From Acerihabitans sp035013185 (GTDB taxonomy: Bacteria; Pseudomonadota; Gammaproteobacteria; Enterobacterales; Enterobacteriaceae): a stretch of DNA of 64,000 bases. Of this stretch, positions 9,497-17,778 are shown in pieces. Position 1 is the first letter of the stretch; each line of letters opens with the position of its first letter. Position numbers and translations under genes: made by a program. The notes under the pieces are model-generated. The model saw only the letters and a list, made by a program, of their open reading frames with translations, was not told the DNA's origin and did no database searches. The stretch is taken from the NCBI RefSeq assembly GCF_035013185.1, contig NZ_JAYGJO010000001.1:310001-374000 (forward strand), given 5' to 3'.

Positions 9497-9540
9497 GGGC
9501 CAAGCCGCGCCCCATCCGTGAACGCGGCGCGGCTTGGCCC
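9497..9540. repeat. 15-bp perfect inverted repeat between nfo and yeiH
   Basis: GGGCCAAGCCGCGCC (9497-9511) and its exact complement (9526-9540) flank a 14-base loop. It lies just downstream of yeiH, read on the minus strand, so it may be the yeiH terminator. The T-run on that strand (8 T) comes about 26 bases after the stem rather than directly, so this could also be a REP-like element. Confidence 0.6.
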
Positions 9541-9578
9541 TTATAAATGCACCGGGGCCCTGTGCAACCACCGTATCC

Positions 9579-10652
9579 TCAGCTAAACAGTCGATGAATA
9601 CCCAGGTTAATCATGGCGCCGCCGACGATTAACCATATAAACAACAGTAACGCCAATAGCAGGGGGCGCACGCCAGCTCGACGCAGGTCAGTCAAATGGG
9701 TGGTCAATCCTAGCGCTGCCATGGCCATGGTGAGCAACCAGGTGTCCAGCAGGTTAATAGACGCCAACACCTGTGGGGTGAACAGATGGAAAGAGTTAAG
9801 ACCGGCCACGCCGATAAACAACACGGCAAACCATGGGAATGAAATGGCCGCACTGGAGCCGGTCTCTACCGACCTGCTGCGTCGCAGCCAGGCTGACAAC
9901 AATAGCAAAAACGGTGCCAGCAGCATCACCCGGATCATTTTGGCTATCACGGCAGCATTTTCCGCCTCGGGGCTTATGGCATGACTCGCCGCGACCACTT
10001 GCGCCACTTCATGCATGGTTGAGCCGGTATAAATACCGAAGGTGAGCGGGGTAAACGGCAGCCAGTGAAAATGTTCATTCAAATGAAACAGGGCGGGATA
10101 AATAAAGATTGCTGCGGTACCAAAAATGACGACGGTAGCGACTGCCACGGCCACTTTCTCGCCGCTGGCTTTTAGCACCGGCTCGGTCGCCAGCACCGCC
10201 GCGGCACCGCAGATACTGCTGCCGGCGCCGATCAGCATAGTGGTGTCCTCGTCCAACCCAAACACCCGACGTCCAAGCCAGCAGGCCAATAAAAAGGTTG
10301 AGCTAAGCGTCAGCATATCGATAATCACACCGGTGGTGCCAATGTCGCTTATCTGTTGAAAGGTCAGGTGGAAACCATAGAAGATAATACCCAGACGCAA
10401 CAGCCGTTGTTTGGAAAACAAAACACCCAGATGGCACTGGCGCTGCACCGGCTTATAAACGCTATTGCCCACCACGATGCCGATGAGTATCGCCAGCGTC
10501 AGGGCGCTAAGGCCAAGTCCGTTGATTGATGGCCAGGCACCCAAATGCACGGCGAACAGACTAATGGCGCCGGTCAACAGCAACCCGGGTAAATAATGCA
10601 AAAAAAGACGGCCTAAGGGTTGTGGCCGCAGTAGGGTTAAACGCAAAAACAT
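9579..10652 (-). CDS. yeiH: YeiH, UPF0324 family inner-membrane protein
   Basis: A 357-residue polytopic membrane protein of the UPF0324/YeiH family with about 10 hydrophobic segments. Conserved blocks include the GxSICGAAAV-type loop (GAGSSICGAAAVLATEP) and YTGSTMHEVAQVVAA. The E. coli homologue is reported to be expressed under control of the neighbouring LysR protein YeiE, and the two genes are divergent here as well. No transport substrate is established, although sulfur compounds or anions have been proposed for the family. ATG 10650-10652 gives the family N-terminus. The downstream gap carries the long inverted repeat at 9497-9540. Confidence 0.9.
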   Translation of the reverse strand: MFLRLTLLRPQPLGRLFLHYLPGLLLTGAISLFAVHLGAWPSINGLGLSALTLAILIGIVVGNSVYKPVQRQCHLGVLFSKQRLLRLGIIFYGFHLTFQQISDIGTTGVIIDMLTLSSTFLLACWLGRRVFGLDEDTTMLIGAGSSICGAAAVLATEPVLKASGEKVAVAVATVVIFGTAAIFIYPALFHLNEHFHWLPFTPLTFGIYTGSTMHEVAQVVAASHAISPEAENAAVIAKMIRVMLLAPFLLLLSAWLRRSRSVETGSSAAISFPWFAVLFIGVAGLNSFHLFTPQVLASINLLDTWLLTMAMAALGLTTHLTDLRRAGVRPLLLALLLFIWLIVGGAMINLGIHRLFS

Positions 10653-10784
10653 GAAAAGTCCACTCGTTGGTAGCAGGATGCGCCTAGCTTAAATAGGACT
10701 GGCATAAAAGAGAAATTGATTATATGTTTATAACCTATCGTTATTAGTGGTTAATGACGGACATTAACCTAATGGGACTTGTCG

Positions 10785-11657
10785 ATGCATATCACTTTGC
10801 GCCAGTTGGAGGTTTTTACCGAAGTGGTAAAAAGCGGCTCGACCGTACACGCGTCCGCCAAGCTGTCGCTGTCACAATCTGCGGTCAGCGCCGCGTTGAC
10901 CGAATTGGAAAATCAACTGGCCTTACACGTTTTTGATCGGGTAGGAAAACGGTTGGCCATCAATGAGCATGGACGCCTGTTGTATCCGAAAGCGATCGCG
11001 TTGCTTGAACAGGTTATGGACATTGAGCAACTGTTTCTCGGCGGCAATGGTGCGCTGCGCCTGTTTGCCAGTAGCACCATTGGCAATTATATTTTGCCTG
11101 AGATGATTGCCGGCTACCGGCGCGATTTTCCGCACACGTCGCTGGAGCTTCAGGTAGGCAATAGCCTGGATGTGGTTAATGCGTTGATCGATTTTCGCGT
11201 GGACTTGGGTTTGATTGAAGGCCCGAGCCATCAACCGGAGCTGATCACCCAGCCTTGGCTGCAGGATGAGCTGGTGGTGTTCGCTGCGCCGGATAATCCG
11301 CTGGCCGGTCGTCGACTGGCGCTGGAACACTTAGCCGACGCGCCCTGGATCCTGCGCGAACAGGGATCGGGCACCCGTGAAATCGTTGATTATTTGCTCT
11401 TGGCCCGTTTGCCACACTTTACGCCGGTGATGGAGTTGGGCAACTCCGAGGCGATCAAACATGCGGTACGCCATGGGCTGGGCATCAGTTGCCTGTCACG
11501 GCGGGTGGTGGCCGAAGCGTTGACGTTGGGGACGCTGGTCACGCTGGATCTGCCGCTGCCGCCGTTGATGCGCACGCTTTATCTGGTTCGTCACCGGCAA
11601 AAACATCTCTCCCAGGCGTTGACCCGTTTTCAGGACTATTGTCGGACATACGGTTAA
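10785..11657 (+). CDS. yeiE: YeiE, LysR-family transcriptional regulator
   Basis: A 290-residue LysR-type regulator. The N-terminal winged helix-turn-helix (about residues 1-60, with LSLSQSAVSAALTELE) is followed by a periplasmic-binding-like effector domain. Sequence and length match E. coli YeiE throughout. ATG 10785 begins MHITLRQLEVF; a TTG two codons earlier is also open. It is divergent from yeiH with 132 bases between starts. That gap contains TAACC at 10731-10735 and its mirror GGTTA at 10749-10753, a weak dyad that could be the shared LysR operator. Regulation of yeiH is inferred from this arrangement and from E. coli. Confidence 0.93.
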   Translation: MHITLRQLEVFTEVVKSGSTVHASAKLSLSQSAVSAALTELENQLALHVFDRVGKRLAINEHGRLLYPKAIALLEQVMDIEQLFLGGNGALRLFASSTIGNYILPEMIAGYRRDFPHTSLELQVGNSLDVVNALIDFRVDLGLIEGPSHQPELITQPWLQDELVVFAAPDNPLAGRRLALEHLADAPWILREQGSGTREIVDYLLLARLPHFTPVMELGNSEAIKHAVRHGLGISCLSRRVVAEALTLGTLVTLDLPLPPLMRTLYLVRHRQKHLSQALTRFQDYCRTYG

Positions 11658-11816
11658 ATCTGTCAGATTGTGCTAAAAACCAGCGATTTGCCGATATTAT
11701 GCTTATAATCAGCGCGACATTATGAAGCTATCTTATAACGGAGCCTCGGTACTACCACCGGCAGCCTGATTTGTTACAATTCGGCCTCGATTTTTGTACG
11801 GACACGTTAACTCACC

Positions 11817-13343
11817 ATGCTCCACAATTCTCTCGACAGTTCACCCACTCCAGGTCTGCGGCGTGAACTTAAAGCGCGGCATCTGACGATGATCGCCATC
11901 GGTGGTTCTATCGGTACGGGACTGTTTGTCGCGTCTGGCGCCACCATTGCCCAGGCGGGGCCAGGCGGTGCGCTATTGTCCTATATCATTATCGGGCTGA
12001 TGGTCTATTTTTTAATGACCAGCCTCGGCGAGCTGGCGGCTTATATGCCGGTATCTGGCTCATTCTCGACCTATGGCGCCCAGTATGTGGAAGAAGGCTT
12101 TGGTTTCGCGCTGGGGTGGAACTACTGGTACAACTGGGCGGTAACCATTGCCGTGGATCTGGTGGCCTCACAACTGGTGATGAACTACTGGTTTCCCACC
12201 GTGCCTGGCTGGATCTGGAGCGCGGTGTTCCTGGCGATCATGTTTCTGCTCAACGCGATTTCGGTCAAGGGTTTTGGTGAAGCGGAATATTGGTTTTCGC
12301 TGATCAAAGTGGTGACGGTGGTGATCTTTATCGCGGTGGGGGTACTGATGATTGTCGGCATCCTGCGCGGCGGCGAAAGCGCCGGCTGGCATAACTGGCA
12401 GGTGGGTGAAGCGCCTTTTGCCGGCGGTTTTCCGGCGATGATCGGTGTTGCCATGATTGTCGGTTTCTCGTTTCAGGGCACCGAGCTGATTGGCATTGCT
12501 GCCGGTGAGTCCGCCGATCCGGCTAAAAATATCCCGCGCGCAGTACGCCAGGTATTTTGGCGTATCCTGCTATTTTACGTGTTGGCGATTCTGATTATCA
12601 GTTTAATCATCCCCTATACCGACCCTAATCTGCTGCGTAATGATGTCAAAGACATTACCGTCAGTCCGTTTACCCTGGTGTTCCGCAACGCTGGCCTGCT
12701 TTCCGCCGCCGCCGTGATGAATGCGGTGATCCTCACGGCGGTGCTGTCAGCGGGCAATTCTGGTATGTATGCCTCAACCCGCATGCTCTATATGCTGGCC
12801 TGTGAGGGCAAAGCGCCCAGGATTTTCGCCAAATTATCCAAAGGTGGTGTACCGCGCAACGCGCTGTACCTGACCACGGTGATGGCGGGCTTGTGCTTTT
12901 TGACCTCAATGTACGGTAATCAGACGGTTTATCTCTGGCTGCTCAATACCTCGGGCATGACTGGTTTTATCGCCTGGCTGGGTATCGCCATCAGCCACTA
13001 CCGCTTTCGCCGAGGCTACCAGTTTCAAGGGCGCCAACTGGGGGATTTGCCTTATATAGCCGGATTTTTTCCCCTTGGGCCGGTATTTGCCTTTGTACTG
13101 TGTCTGATGATCACCTTGGGGCAAAATTATCAGGCGTTTTTACAAGATCGCATTGACTGGTATGGCGTCACCGCAACCTACATTGGTATCCCGCTGTTTC
13201 TGGTGATCTGGTTGGGCTATAAATGGAGCCATGGCAGCAAACTGGTACGTTATGAGGACATGATTTTCCCTGACCGTCCCGCCGACACCACACTGGATAA
13301 CCCATCGGTCGACAGTCCGGCAGTGGCACCGCGTTTGTTATAA
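11817..13343 (+). CDS. lysP: LysP, lysine-specific permease
   Basis: A 508-residue amino acid/polyamine/organocation permease with 12 membrane segments, a proton-coupled importer of L-lysine. In E. coli it also acts as a lysine sensor, inhibiting CadC. The family substrate signature IAIGGSIGTGLFVASG lies in segment 1 (about residues 29-44), and the whole chain is close to E. coli LysP. Compared with E. coli it has a variable N-terminus and a C-terminal extension of about 15 residues. ATG 11817 has no strong Shine-Dalgarno sequence. The 159-base leader shows no lysine riboswitch that I can recognise. It is followed by a 10-bp hairpin. Confidence 0.95.
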   Translation: MLHNSLDSSPTPGLRRELKARHLTMIAIGGSIGTGLFVASGATIAQAGPGGALLSYIIIGLMVYFLMTSLGELAAYMPVSGSFSTYGAQYVEEGFGFALGWNYWYNWAVTIAVDLVASQLVMNYWFPTVPGWIWSAVFLAIMFLLNAISVKGFGEAEYWFSLIKVVTVVIFIAVGVLMIVGILRGGESAGWHNWQVGEAPFAGGFPAMIGVAMIVGFSFQGTELIGIAAGESADPAKNIPRAVRQVFWRILLFYVLAILIISLIIPYTDPNLLRNDVKDITVSPFTLVFRNAGLLSAAAVMNAVILTAVLSAGNSGMYASTRMLYMLACEGKAPRIFAKLSKGGVPRNALYLTTVMAGLCFLTSMYGNQTVYLWLLNTSGMTGFIAWLGIAISHYRFRRGYQFQGRQLGDLPYIAGFFPLGPVFAFVLCLMITLGQNYQAFLQDRIDWYGVTATYIGIPLFLVIWLGYKWSHGSKLVRYEDMIFPDRPADTTLDNPSVDSPAVAPRLL

Positions 13344-13361
13344 GATCTGAGTGTGTGATGT

Positions 13362-13383
13362 GGACACGGCGTTCGCCGTGTCC
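13362..13383 (+). terminator. Hairpin downstream of lysP (terminator-like)
   Basis: GGACACGGCG and CGCCGTGTCC form a perfect 10-bp stem with a two-base loop, 18 bases after the lysP stop. No T-run follows, so intrinsic termination would be weak; it may serve as an mRNA 3' end stabiliser. Confidence 0.5.
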
Positions 13384-13487
13384 TGCTTGATGATAAAGCC
13401 TGTCCTTATACACAAACTTCGAATAAATACGTTTTAAAACATACTATTATATTTATATAACCCCAACTAAAACCCTCAAATCGTATT

Positions 13488-13506
13488 GATAAGAATTATC
13501 ATTTGC
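13488..13506. promoter_or_regulatory. Putative Fur box upstream of the iron-type ABC genes
   Basis: GATAAGAATTATCATTTGC matches the 19-base Fur consensus at 14 positions. It lies 108 bases ahead of the FecCD-family permease start in an AT-rich promoter region. Iron-dependent repression of the pair at 13614-15475 is inferred. Confidence 0.75.
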
Positions 13507-13613
13507 TTTATTATGTTGCCCAAATTAGATTTTGACCCCCTTGATCTACCTTGCCGCCGCAGCACGTGTGTTGCCGTGAATGGCATAGGTTGATTGGGCA
13601 ATAGGTAATATTA

Positions 13614-14687
13614 ATGAGCGCGACGTTAGACCCCCTGGCGGCTTACAGCCGCAACGGCACACTGAGCCGTTATCAGCGCATTCAGCGCCACCGGTTAGTC
13701 CTAATGGGCATTCTGATCCTGGCCATTACGGGCAGTGTACTGCTGGATTTTACCCTCGGCCCGTCCGGTCTTGGCATCAGTACGCTGGTGGATACGCTGC
13801 TTAACCCCGCCGCTGCTGACAGTGGCACCCGGGTGATCGTCTGGGACATCCGTTTGCCTTTTGCACTGATGGCCGTTGTGGTGGGGCTGTCGCTGGGTCT
13901 GGCGGGGGCGGAAATGCAGACCATTCTCAATAATCCGCTGGCCAGCCCATTTACCCTCGGGGTCTCCTCGGCAGCGGCGTTCGGCGCCGCCCTGGCTATC
14001 GTGCTCAACATCGGACTGCCCGGTGTGCCGGTGCAATGGGTTATCCCGGCTAACGCCTTTATTTTTGCGTTGCTGGCGGCGTTGATGCTAGACGGCATTA
14101 CCCGCTGGACCCGGGTGGCCAGCTCAGGTGTGGTGTTATTCGGCATTGCACTGGTGTTTACGTTTAACGCCTTGGTGTCCATGCTGCAATTTATCGCCAC
14201 CGAGGATACGCTGCAAGGACTGGTCTTTTGGACCATGGGCAGTTTGTCTCGTGCATCCTGGCCTAAGCTTGGCATTATCGCCCTGGTGTTTGCCTTGATG
14301 TTGCCGTGGTCGTTAAGTAGCGCCTGGAAACTGACCGCGCTTCGCCTGGGAGAGGATCGCGCGATGGGATTTGGTATTGATATTCGTCGTCTGCGACTGG
14401 CGACGCTACTGCGCATCAGCATTCTCTCTGCCCTGGCGGTCGCTTTCGTCGGTCCGATTGGTTTTATCGGTCTGGTAGCCCCGCATATTGCCAGGCTGAT
14501 CTTTGGCGAAGATCACCGGTTTTATTTGCCCGCCAGCGCGCTTACCGGCGCACTGGTGCTGTCAATGGCGTCGGTAGTGTCGAAAAATATCGTGCCCGGC
14601 GTCATGATCCCGGTGGGGATCGTCACGTCGCTGGTGGGTGTGCCGTTCTTTCTGAGTATTATTTTGCGTCATCGGAGCAATGTATGA
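13614..14687 (+). CDS. FecCD-family iron/siderophore ABC transporter permease
   Basis: A 357-residue BtuC/FecCD-type inner-membrane permease with about 9-10 segments. It shows the family blocks RLPFALMAVVVGLSLGLAGAEMQTILNNPLASPF and, near the C-terminus, GPIGFIGLVAPHIARLIFGEDHRFYLP, which contacts the ATPase. Such permeases import ferric siderophores, haem or cobalamin; the upstream Fur box favours iron. Only one permease is present, so the complex would be a homodimer. No periplasmic binding protein or TonB-dependent receptor lies beside it, so the cognate partners must be elsewhere or lost. The stop overlaps the start of the ATPase gene. Confidence 0.88.
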   Translation: MSATLDPLAAYSRNGTLSRYQRIQRHRLVLMGILILAITGSVLLDFTLGPSGLGISTLVDTLLNPAAADSGTRVIVWDIRLPFALMAVVVGLSLGLAGAEMQTILNNPLASPFTLGVSSAAAFGAALAIVLNIGLPGVPVQWVIPANAFIFALLAALMLDGITRWTRVASSGVVLFGIALVFTFNALVSMLQFIATEDTLQGLVFWTMGSLSRASWPKLGIIALVFALMLPWSLSSAWKLTALRLGEDRAMGFGIDIRRLRLATLLRISILSALAVAFVGPIGFIGLVAPHIARLIFGEDHRFYLPASALTGALVLSMASVVSKNIVPGVMIPVGIVTSLVGVPFFLSIILRHRSNV

Positions 14688-15475
14688 TGTCGGGTCTGCG
14701 TATTGCGCATTTCACCGCCGGCTACACCCGGCGTAAAGTGATAAACGATCTGTCGATTCCGTTGTTGCCACGCGGCAAAATCACCGTATTGCTCGGACCC
14801 AACGGCTGTGGAAAATCCACCCTGCTGCGCGCCTTGGCCGGGTTAAACCCGGCCAAGGGCGAACTGTGGTTGGATGATGAAAATCTGATGCGACTCCCGT
14901 TCGCCAAGCGGGCGGATCGGGTGGTCTATCTGCCACAAAGCCTGCCCGCAGGCGTGCATTTACAGGTAATGGAATCGATTATTGTTGCCCAGCGCGCCAG
15001 CGGCGGGCCAGCGCATCAAAGCGACGAAGTGGCGGTCATGGCGCTACTGGAACAGTTGGGCATTGCGCATCTGGCGCTCAGTGACCTTGAAGAACTGTCC
15101 GGGGGGCAAAAACAGCTGGTTGGCTTGGCACAATCACTGATTAGGCGTCCATCGTTGCTGTTGCTCGATGAGCCGCTCAGCGCATTGGACTTAAATTTTC
15201 AATACCACGTAATGGATATTATTGGCCGGGAAACCCGGCGCAGAAATATGGTTACGCTGGTGGTATTGCATGACATCAATATTGCCCTGCATCATGGCGA
15301 ACATGCCCTGATGCTGCAACATGGCCGGCTGATTGCCGACGGTGCGCCGGAGCAGGTGATTACCACCGAAAATCTGGCCCGAGTCTATGGCGTACAAGGG
15401 CGTATTGAGCACTGTTCAATGGGATTGCCACAGGTGCTTATTGATGGATTGGTGACACCCGCGCCACAGGGTTAA
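14684..15475 (+). CDS. FecE-family iron/siderophore ABC transporter ATP-binding protein
   Basis: A 263-residue ABC ATPase of the FecE/FepC class. It has Walker A GPNGCGKST at residues 38-46, a signature sequence LSGGQKQLVGLAQSL, Walker B LLLLDEPLSALDL and the switch His in VVLHDIN. The signature and D-loop spacing are typical of iron-chelate importers. ATG 14684 overlaps the permease stop; ATG 14687 is an alternative start. It powers the permease encoded immediately upstream. The next gene downstream converges on it only 5 bases away, so transcription of this short operon must end inside or before that gene. Confidence 0.9.
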   Translation: MMSGLRIAHFTAGYTRRKVINDLSIPLLPRGKITVLLGPNGCGKSTLLRALAGLNPAKGELWLDDENLMRLPFAKRADRVVYLPQSLPAGVHLQVMESIIVAQRASGGPAHQSDEVAVMALLEQLGIAHLALSDLEELSGGQKQLVGLAQSLIRRPSLLLLDEPLSALDLNFQYHVMDIIGRETRRRNMVTLVVLHDINIALHHGEHALMLQHGRLIADGAPEQVITTENLARVYGVQGRIEHCSMGLPQVLIDGLVTPAPQG

Positions 15476-15480
15476 GCGCC

Positions 15481-16608
15481 TCAAGGCCAGGGTTTTACCC
15501 CGACCTGCCGTACCAGGGTTTGAGCATGCTCCATGGCTTGTTGGCAGCTCTCGCCGTAGGCCATAACATCGCCGACAATCACCTTACCGACAGCACGGCG
15601 CGCGAGAATCGACTGCCCCGACGATGGTTTTAGGCAACTGGCAATAAAATAACGATGGTTTTTATCAATCAGGGATGCATCGTGTTGACCGGCGCGTGGG
15701 CAAAAGATAAAAGCATCGGCGACAAAAGGGTAGCGTGGGTGTAGTGATCGGCTCAGCGCACGCGTTTTGCCGCACACGAAATCCACCACATGCACCATCA
15801 TATTGATGCCGGTGGTCAGTTCCACCTGCTTGTTCACCCGCGCATTGGCAATACCCAGGGTCATATCAACCAGTACCGGCCCGTCTGCGGTGTAGATAAA
15901 TGTTACGCTAAGCGCGCCGCCACGCAGTTTGAGTGCCTCTACCCAGCGTTGAACCTGGATACTGGCCTGGGCCAGGCGCTCCGGATCAAGATCCGAGGGC
16001 TGACAGATACCGGTGACGTAAGCACGATCACCTGCGGACAAAAACCGCCGGTTGACCGCGATAACCCGCCAGTGCCCGTTGTGATACAGCAGTTCTGCAC
16101 CGTAATATGGCCCCTCGATACATTGAACCATGGTACATTGCTCCATGATAACATGCCGATGTGCGTTGCTAAGCGTCGCGCGCTGCCCCTGACAAATACC
16201 CGTTATGGCATGGCGATAGTGTGCTGCGTTCTGGCATATACACGCACGGTGGGCGTCTGGGGTACGGGCCCGCTCATGATTAAAGGCGCAGCGCAATCCA
16301 TCAAGGCAAGGGCAGGGCAGCCCCAGAGCCTGCGCCACGTCAACTGCGGGAACCATCACCTCGTCATAGCTGCCCAGTACTGCCGTGACCGGTATGCCAT
16401 TGTGCTTGATGCAATCGAGCATGGCGACGCTATCAAAGGTATCAACGCAATACACCTCGTCGAACAGTTGCATATCGATACCATGATAAAAATGGCTTTC
16501 GTCAAGATAGCGGGAGGTAAAGAGGATGGGAGATAAGCCTCTATGTCGGATGTCGTCTATCACCGAGCATTCAATTTCCCTGGCTTCTATCAAAAGAAAA
16601 ACGGTCAT
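15481..16608 (-). CDS. ATP-grasp family protein, central lobe abnormal (possibly decayed)
   Basis: The 375-residue frame resembles ATP-grasp carboxylate-amine ligases of the kind found in dipeptide, siderophore and antibiotic loci. It has an N-terminal pre-ATP-grasp domain (about 1-105, MTVFLLIEAREIE), then FNHERART where ATP binding begins, then QCIEGPYYGAELL and VLVDMTLGIANARVNK, matching the family's closing EGPEY and metal-binding regions. Between FNHERA and the EGP motif only about 55 residues remain, rich in Cys and His. The usual K-P-x-D/S-G-S-G ATP-binding loop is not visible. This suggests an internal deletion with frameshift. Start ATG 16608 has GGAG ahead. The function is unknown; siderophore-related synthesis is a guess from the neighbouring iron transporter. 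Confidence 0.5.
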   Translation of the reverse strand: MTVFLLIEAREIECSVIDDIRHRGLSPILFTSRYLDESHFYHGIDMQLFDEVYCVDTFDSVAMLDCIKHNGIPVTAVLGSYDEVMVPAVDVAQALGLPCPCLDGLRCAFNHERARTPDAHRACICQNAAHYRHAITGICQGQRATLSNAHRHVIMEQCTMVQCIEGPYYGAELLYHNGHWRVIAVNRRFLSAGDRAYVTGICQPSDLDPERLAQASIQVQRWVEALKLRGGALSVTFIYTADGPVLVDMTLGIANARVNKQVELTTGINMMVHVVDFVCGKTRALSRSLHPRYPFVADAFIFCPRAGQHDASLIDKNHRYFIASCLKPSSGQSILARRAVGKVIVGDVMAYGESCQQAMEHAQTLVRQVGVKPWP

Positions 16609-17003
16609 GAAAGCTGCTCCATTAACTCGACTTATTTAGGGTGTGGGTTTCTGATAATATCATGCAGAAAAATGTGAAAAATACGATACGCAGACTAAGA
16701 GTTGCGTTTGTCATTTTTTATTTCACGCCATACCAGTACCCAAGCCTATCGCCATTTTCCGACCAAACTTTTTTATGTTGGCACCACCATTATAATATCC
16801 GCCTCCTTCCCTCGTTATTAAAACACGAGTTAAACCATTGTGGAGTTAGTCATAATAAATAATATAAAACAGTTTATTTTCAATGGGTTGTTTTATGATA
16901 TAAAATATTTTTTTAATTTTTAACGATCGTATTACGACAGTCGGTAATTAACGGATGATTTGGTTTTTCCCTATTACGCCAGCGCGTTACATTGCCAATG
17001 AGT
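16609..17003. other. AT-rich intergenic stretch without recognisable genes
   Basis: About 395 bases between the ATP-grasp gene and the secreted-protein pseudogene. The base composition is clearly more AT-rich than in the flanking genes, with many A/T runs around 16850-16930. A 73-codon frame at 16641-16862 has no ribosome binding site or recognisable product. I see no repeat, RNA gene or operator that I can name. Confidence 0.6.
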
Positions 17004-17546
17004 TTAGAATGATAGCAAAAAGGTGAAAAATAGCGATGTTTTTGCCGTCTTGTTGTTAATCTCATTATATCTGTTTATACGCGCAAAGATAAACGTCATG
17101 GATGCTCCCCGGAGCTGGACGAAGAGCAGCAACTTTGCCGACAAATCACTAAGGCGATCAATGTCCACAACCTTACAATCGTAAACGGATTCCTTTTTGC
17201 TTTTCAGGTTAGTAACGCGGACACCTCGACTTTCATGTTCATCTTCGTAATTGCTGAATATTGTGTATCTATATTATGAATTAATGAACGACACATTAAA
17301 ATAATCAGCTTGGAATCTCGAGTAATGATTGTATTTAAACCCTGAGAAGTCATTGCCGCTTGACTTATAGTTAAATTCATTTTTGTTATCTTTAGTTAAG
17401 GTGTACTGGAGTACACCGTTGCTGTCATCTACCTTAATCATTCCCTTCGCTGTATCACACGAAAAATACGAATTATTCGCAAATGAAGAGCTACATAAAA
17501 GCATTGCGATTAATGTCATAAATTTATAGGTCAGTACAGTAGTCAT
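17004..17546 (-). pseudogene. Secreted small protein gene interrupted by an in-frame TAA
   Basis: The 5' part encodes 90 residues. An N-terminal Sec signal peptide (hydrophobic core TLIAMLLCSSSFA, cleavage expected near residue 24) precedes a mature part beginning NNSYFSCDTAKG. The frame stops at TAA, 17274-17276. Beyond that stop the same frame stays open for 89 codons to 17004 and at first continues as plausible protein: YRYTIFSNYED, then VTNLKSKKESVYDCKVVDID. The natural product is therefore probably about 130-150 residues, with a second lesion possible near 17120 where the sequence becomes unlike protein. I do not recognise a named family, and the role is unknown. The neighbouring DNA is AT-rich accessory sequence. 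Confidence 0.6.
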
Positions 17547-17589
17547 ATTTCAGGTGGTTGGTGAGCGGGCAAGACTCGACCCTTTCTTG

Positions 17590-17700
17590 GGCCTCATCCC
17601 TCACGGGGGTGCGCCAGGAAAAGTCTGCCCCAGACAGATTTGTCGCGGCGTCACCGCCATGCTGCCACGTGAATGATCTACGCCATGGCGTTGGCTGTTG
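17590..17700. repeat. Degenerate dispersed intergenic repeat, copy 1
   Basis: The stretch containing CCCCAGACAGATTTGTCGC, preceded by a CATCCCTCA segment, resembles parts of the copies at 48420-48650 and 50790-50999, which read CCAGACAGATCTTGTC and CCAGACAGGTTTGTC. It is a fragment of a repeat family scattered through the gaps of this window. Confidence 0.45.
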
Positions 17701-17778
17701 ATAGCCGCGTTAACATTGCGGCCATGTTCAATACCGCCGACGTCGCTGCCAGCAGGTCATGCCAGCAGCTAATCAAGG

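Noticed and set aside
11658..11816. lysP leader examined for a lysine riboswitch
   Set aside because: At 159 bases it is too short for the usual lysine riboswitch plus expression platform, and the conserved junction motifs are not visible.
13682..14422. 246-codon minus-strand frame inside the FecCD permease gene
   Set aside because: It is an antisense shadow of a GC-rich membrane protein gene, with biased composition and no recognisable domain.
15790..16536. 248-codon plus-strand frame opposite the ATP-grasp gene
   Set aside because: The minus-strand frame has recognisable ATP-grasp motifs and a ribosome site; the plus frame has neither.
16641..16862. 73-codon plus-strand frame in the AT-rich gap
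   Set aside because: No ribosome site, no recognisable domain and low-complexity AT-rich context.
17077..17092. ACGCGCAAAGATAAA shared with the cdd-yohK gap near 44258
   Set aside because: A single 15-base match is expected by chance in a window of this size and has no extended similarity.
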